Shown here: positions 61,401-64,000 of the stretch, in pieces
Position numbering within the stretch: position 1 is the stretch's first letter
How the letters are laid out: the number at the start of each line of letters is the position of its first letter
Assembly: GCA_949128115.1 (NCBI GenBank)
Contig: OX421965.1
Location: forward strand, 8,250,753-8,314,752
Length of the DNA stretch: 64,000 bases
Direction: 5' to 3'
From: Anaspis maculata
Taxonomy: Eukaryota; Arthropoda; Insecta; Coleoptera; Scraptiidae
Made by a program: the position numbers and the translations under genes
Notes under the pieces: generated by a model
Database searches by the model: none
Told to the model about the DNA's origin: nothing
Seen by the model: the letters and a program-made list of their open reading frames with translations, nothing else

Positions 61401-62865
61401 GATGGACAGGGAGCTGGTGCCTCAAAACTTACGTCATAAGGTACATGATTTTAACCCTGTGAGTCTAATGTGCGTTGATAAGGTTGTTGAAAATTTCTTT
61501 GTCTTAAATGTCAGACCGGGGGCTTTAGGCTGGTATAGGCTTGTCAATTTTCGAAAAATGTCAAAAATTTATATCATAAGATACATGGGTGAAACCAACA
61601 GGCTTTTGTGTGGGAACATCCCCTCAATCAAAAATCGGGTCATAAGACAGAATTTTTGGGGGCTCTCAGTCCATAAGACAAGTTTGAAATTTTCAAAAAA
61701 GGCTAAAATTTACCTCCTCCTGGAGACTTCTCTTTTGGCATAATTTCAGGAATGACAAACGATTCTCAAATGATTTTTCACGCAGGTTTCGAGAATCTGT
61801 CCACAAACATTTTTAATGGTACATCGCTTACAGGGTGCAACATCGAAAATTTTCTCTCAAATCGTACACCCTGTATTTTAACATGGAAATCGATTCCGTT
61901 TCCCATTCTGATTACAAATATATATCACACTTGGTGGGTTAGTCAACAAAACGCCTGTGAAAAAATTGATAAATGTTGGTCCTTTTTTGAAAATTTCAGA
62001 CTTGTCTTATGGACCGAAAGCCCCCAAAAATTTTGTCTTGCGACCAGATTTTCGATCAAGGGGATGTTCCCACACAAAATCCAGTTGGTTTTATATGTAC
62101 CTACATACCTTATGACGTAAATTTTTGGCCATTTTTTGACAGGCTCATACCAGCCTAAAGCCCCCGGTCTGAGATGTAAGACAAAGCAATTTTTAACAAC
62201 CTTATCAACGCACATTGGACCTACAGGGTTAAAATCATGTACCTTATGACGTAAGTTTTGAGGCACCAGCTCCCTGTCCATGACAGTTCAGTGAGAGAAT
62301 ATCAAGGTCATAGGAATATGAATATGTCTGTTGACCTGATGACCTACCTAGATCTACTTTTAAAACAAAATTGGGCGAACAAAGAGCTGGACGAATATTA
62401 AAAGGGTTCCAAAGGGTTCCTCTGAATCCAGTCCAGACTTCAGTGCTATCAGCAGCTGTCATTACTTTTCCTATCATCTATTCATAGCCTCCTGAGATAA
62501 GAAACACTGTGTGCATGGACTGTGATGAGATGAATAAAAAATAAAATTCCTGGGACTGGAATTCCTGGGAAGGAAAAATCGTGAAATGTTGACAACTTTA
62601 CCAAGCTGCCTTTCAAGATTAGATTAGCTCCTGCCATCGGCATGGCAGTTTCCCAGATAAATCAACGCTGAAATCTCAGAGAAAAACGAAGGCAAAAATC
62701 TAGCATTCTAACCTCAATCTCTAACAAACAAAATCGAAACGTTTTATCGCTCACACAACAGGTTGGCAGCCGGGCACGTTAGGCACGACTGAAAATTCGA
62801 CGGTTTTGTAAAGAGAATTGCTAGGAAATTGACGAAAATAGGCTCACCTTCTCTAAAATATTCAT
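36963..62865 (-). CDS. RING-H2 E3 ubiquitin ligase, TTC3/DZIP3-like, 11 exons
   Basis: Exons, 5' to 3': 62865-62848, 58751-58102, 57740-57563, 57477-57271, 53266-53064, 52996-52874, 40890-40438, 40375-40180, 40126-39966, 37487-37325, 37076-36963. All junctions are GT-AG and agree in phase, giving 821 residues. Residues 1-223 are helical and TPR-like. A Lys/Gly-rich stretch follows near 280-290, a coiled coil near 352-460, and an Ala-rich linker in exon 7. The C-terminal RING-H2 has C760, C763, C777, H779, H782, C785, C796 and C799, a complete set. It should bind an E2 and ubiquitinate an unknown substrate. Helices plus coiled coil before a C-terminal RING suggest TTC3/DZIP3; the family name is tentative, the RING is not. 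The weakest junction is the GTAGAA donor of exon 2. Introns of 11.98 kb (52874-40890) and 4.1 kb are full of transposons. Confidence 0.85.
37902..38640 (+). pseudogene. Ty3/gypsy reverse transcriptase relic
   Basis: In shifting frames the sequence reads FRTLYTITIGHQYPLLRIDD, then STMDLSW, a CMPFGLNTAHATFQRL match, SLDDLIVFSPSFEKHL (a YLDD-type motif) and KREKCTFGYDKVKFLGQLIP, the ordered blocks of a gypsy-type RT. Stops and frameshifts separate them, so it is dead. Neither LTRs nor integrase were found nearby. It lies in the antisense orientation in intron 9 of the RING gene. Confidence 0.85.
38926..39150. mobile_element. palindromic MITE, long arms
   Basis: GGTGGCCCTACATTGAGCAT at the left, reverse complement at the right. 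Arms of ~100 bp share TGCTGCAGCTTTCTTTGCAG. Confidence 0.85.
39161..39311. mobile_element. second, diverged copy of the same MITE
   Basis: TAGCCTTACATTGAGCATC ... GATGCTCAATGTAAGGCCAC. It is shorter, with a different centre, and lies 10 bp after the first copy. Confidence 0.8.
40891..42773. other. intron 6 of RING gene; no gene seen
   Basis: AT-rich intronic DNA. No exon with supporting splice sites was found in either strand. Confidence 0.5.
42774..43276. mobile_element. MITE with ~90-bp TIRs
   Basis: TTACTACGTTTCCATGGAGA opens the left end and its reverse complement closes the right. Shared inner words are AATCGATTTGAAAACGGTAT and CGGGATTG. Confidence 0.85.
43277..45839. other. intronic DNA; partial foldback copy and (CGTC)n
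   Basis: A single arm related to the 30.4-kb foldback lies at ~43330-43620. A CACCCTGTA end at ~44776 is an isolated MITE terminus. A tetranucleotide (GTCC)n microsatellite occupies ~45504-45536. No gene was found. Confidence 0.5.
45840..47280 (+). repeat. ~262-bp tandem array, about 5.5 copies
   Basis: The words CCGAAGACATAGCGATCTAA (near 45861, 46121, 46390, 46648, 46912, 47169) and CCGCCCCCA/CCGCCTCCA recur every ~262 bp. The monomers are 80-90% alike. The GC-rich CCGCCGCC... part contrasts with the AT-rich intron around it. Confidence 0.88.
47281..48409. other. intronic DNA, no gene seen
   Basis: No coding exon or clear repeat boundary seen. Confidence 0.4.
48854..49710. mobile_element. 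CAGGGTGGAAGAG foldback, TA-flanked
   Basis: Ends CAGGGTGGAAGAGAAAAA in inverted orientation, with TA at 48852-48853 and 49711-49712. Long arms (GATAGATAAAGTGGACAAA, GCGTTCCTGAAATATT). Confidence 0.85.
49185..49397. mobile_element. CAGGGTGTAAGAAAAA MITE, TA-flanked
   Basis: Inverted ends CAGGGTGTAAGAAAAAATGG, with TA on both sides. It lies at the centre of the 48854-49710 element. Confidence 0.85.
49715..51407. mobile_element. CAGGGTGGTGAAAATTTCG foldback, TA-flanked
   Basis: The same family as the first half of 12408-15535, here with both termini intact. An internal direct duplication of ~220 bp (about 50690-50912 and 50913-51127) lies in the right arm. Confidence 0.85.
50506..50646. mobile_element. 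small MITE, GGCTCGATATCAAGTTG termini
   Basis: The left GGCTCGATATCAAGTTG and right CAACTTGGTATCGAGCCC are inverted. GC-rich centre, ~140 bp. It is absent from the matching arm of the 12.4-kb relative. Confidence 0.75.
52028..52330. repeat. imperfect direct duplication (~120 bp x2)
   Basis: GCGTGCTCGCAAAATTCGTA and GCGTGCTAGCAAAATTCGTA with AAACGAACTTCGTAACCG flanks recur ~120 bp apart. Confidence 0.65.
53962..54182. mobile_element. palindromic MITE, TTGCAAATCTG ends
   Basis: TTGCAAATCTGTCTCCTCGA at the left, inverse at the right. Arms share GATTAGCTCGATTGCCTCG. Confidence 0.8.
54400..54990. repeat. dispersed repeat, copy 2
   Basis: Counterpart of 38850-39640 without the MITE insertions. 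Short ORFs in both copies are not conserved, so it is not coding. Confidence 0.75.
55625..56175. mobile_element. foldback element in RING gene intron 4
   Basis: Arms share CACAAAAA-ATATTT and AAAAAATCTTCGAATT-type segments in inverted order. A CACCCTGTATAG end lies inside (~55981). Ends not resolved. Confidence 0.6.
56176..57270. other. intronic DNA, no gene seen
   Basis: Intron 4 of the RING gene. Short GC-richer ORFs at 56484-57053 have no recognisable features. Confidence 0.4.
58102..58751 (-). CDS. exon 2: helical TPR-like N-terminal region
   Basis: 650-bp exon, acceptor TTTTTTTTCCGCAG at 58752. It encodes repeated amphipathic helices (VELAGLALVNKDYSNAQLVY; YSLHTALAYCC; EEAMIVLTSLYP) with TPR-like spacing. 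The 5' join to the 18-bp first coding exon (MNILEK, 62865-62848, donor GTGAGC) is in phase 0. GC content and codon use are clearly coding compared with the flanking introns. Confidence 0.85.
59074..60375. mobile_element. segment bounded by ~78-bp inverted repeats in RING gene intron 1
   Basis: TATTGGCGAAAATC ... CATGGTGGCCCAAGGGGCC on the left is mirrored at 60297-60375. The 30-bp core is nearly perfect and the outer part diverges. It encloses a coding-looking fragment at 59294-59679. No target duplication was identified. Confidence 0.5.
59294..59679 (+). pseudogene. coding-looking fragment of unknown family, frame-broken
   Basis: After a TTTTGTTTTAG acceptor-like site, ATG starts MPIIQIHLPNIYGHVGDQIS followed by a Glu/Val-rich stretch to GHLIVCGVTG, then a stop. 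A second frame (to 59679) continues with SVDQLLEQCCELVKPSPISQ and SGIERRYLACKSESVTRLIS. Codon-like composition and two adjacent frames suggest a once-continuous gene or a multi-exon gene whose introns I mis-set. I do not recognise the protein. It lies inside an inverted-repeat-bounded segment and opposite to the host gene, so it may be a captured or nested gene. Confidence 0.35.
60376..61401. other. intronic DNA, no gene seen
   Basis: AT-rich. A short ORF at 60866-61114 is low-complexity. Confidence 0.4.
61402..62282. mobile_element. foldback element, ATGGACAGGGAGCTGG ends
   Basis: Inverted arms of ~300 bp share ATGGACAGGGAGCTGGTGCC, TCAAAACTTACGTCATAAGG and CCGGGGGCTTTAGGCTGGTA. ORFs on the two arms encode near-identical peptides only because the arms mirror each other. 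A CAGGGTG/CACCCTGTA pair near 61831-61876 is at the centre. Confidence 0.85.
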
Positions 62866-64000
62866 TTTGAACAAGAGGCACACCACCAGAGCGATAAGTC
62901 ACACACGTAGGCGACGTTTACTTGTTGTAGATAGCATAGATAGTCGTGTACTAGATAAAGGAAATTGACGGAATTTTGAAACGGAAAATGGTCGATTACA
63001 TGCTCCTGATAAAGACGGCAGGCCACACACGGTACATAACAACGATAACGATAACAAAACCAGTGACCAGTGTCCAGTGTCCAGTGAAAACGAAAACAGT
63101 TAAAGATCTGTCGAGAAACGTGATTCGTCTCACTTGTGCAGAGTTCTGTAAGATTTCATGCGTGCTTCCAGATGAATATTCTAGGTGGCGCCACCGACTG
63201 CGAGCTGGGATGAAAATATGTGGTGTGGACAGGGCCGTAGTCAGAAAGGAGGGAGCGAAGGGGCTCAGGATTCACCTGAAGAAATTCGACGAGGCCGCCC
63301 AGTTGCACGCTGGTTACACGTTGGTTGGCACTATACAGGGTGTTTGGTACTGGTTGTAACAAACTCTCAGGAATGATCCCCATCATGCCATCAAAAATGA
63401 AGTCGAAATAGAAAAACCTCATGGTCCCAAAATGCTTTTTCAAAACGATACAGGGGGTATTGAAGTTTACCTTCTAAAATAGATTTTTTTACCGTAACTC
63501 ATCGATCTTGATCCGCTCAACCAATTTTGATCAAATTAGAATCAAAATTTGCTAAAATAAGTCTCTACCGAACAGTGGCGTATTTAGAGATTTGGGATGG
63601 GGGGGGGGCAAGGTGATTTTTTTTCAATAATGCAAGATACTTGAGAAGGAGGAGTTTGCGGGGGGGGGGGGGGGGGGGTGAATAGAAGGCACGGCCAGCC
63701 GCCGTTCAAATGGTGCAATTTTCGGAAAGCACGGGCAGGTGGCGTGTTCAGCATTTGTCGTTTGGTCGCTCAAATTAGTTATTAATCACGCTGTCTTCAA
63801 ATTTCAACGTGGCGCCAAACTTACTGATAGATGTTGATGGTTTGGTACAAAAATTTTAATTTTTCTCATATGCGCTGATAATTTCTTGCTAACTAATTGC
63901 TCTAGGCGACATCTAGCGACAAAATCCCAAATTCGAGGCTGACCTACTAGTAATAGTTATACAATGCATATACTATGTACCGTATGTTTGTTAAAATAAT
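62866..64000. other. 5' flank of the RING gene; poly-G runs; start of a hAT-like end
   Basis: The presumed promoter/5' UTR of the RING gene is on the minus strand just above 62865; no TATA box is clear. CAGTGGCGTATTTAGAG at ~63574 matches the terminus of the hAT MITE at 13159, and G-runs (about 63600-63608 and 63660-63678) sit just inside, as there. Its other end was not found before 64000. Confidence 0.45.

Noticed and set aside
61399..62281. Two similar ORFs (MDRELVPQNLRHKVHDFNPV) as a duplicated gene
   Set aside because: They are the same strand-symmetric arm sequence of a foldback read from each side. No domain is recognised and stops are not conserved.

Overview
The window is AT-rich, intron-containing animal DNA packed with transposable elements. 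A seven-transmembrane odorant receptor (a family confined to insects), jockey-like LINE remnants and many TA-flanked MITEs point to an insect. A hemipteran is my guess, but nothing here fixes the order. I found no bacterial-style operons, rRNA, CRISPR or convincing tRNA.

Layout. 0-5.8 kb: a foldback element, a palindromic MITE and two decayed LINE pieces. 5.8-10.7 kb: one foldback transposon whose inverted arms are tandem arrays of a ~155-bp repeat, flanked by a 10-bp direct repeat. 11-15.7 kb: a dispersed repeat, paired MITEs and a fused double foldback. 15.74-29.2 kb (minus strand): an odorant receptor gene whose third coding exon is split by a 12,534-bp element (16206-28739). That element has ~500-670 bp terminal inverted repeats built on a 30-bp minisatellite and is flanked by a 6-bp duplication (CTTCCC). 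Removing it with one copy of the duplication rejoins the receptor frame. It carries two convergent genes: a DDE integrase (plus) and a SAM-like/HECT ubiquitin ligase (minus). 29.8-34.8 kb: a LINE tail, another foldback, a second copy of the 11-kb dispersed repeat, and a second tandem-armed foldback transposon (32419-34635) with a 9-bp flanking duplication. 36.96-62.87 kb (minus strand): a large host gene that I could join across 11 phase-consistent exons into an 821-residue RING-H2 E3 ligase, TTC3/DZIP3-like in layout. Its introns hold nested palindromic elements, a ~262-bp tandem array, a Ty3/gypsy RT relic and several MITEs.

How the parts relate. The two host genes (receptor and RING ligase) run on the minus strand and are unrelated in function. 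The integrase/HECT pair belongs to the big transposon: the integrase would move it, and the ligase is an unusual passenger whose role is unknown. Three separate elements here have inverted repeats made of tandem repeats plus an intact flanking duplication. That makes this window a good place to study how such arms form. All gene models are read by eye from ORFs, splice motifs and phase; none has transcript support.
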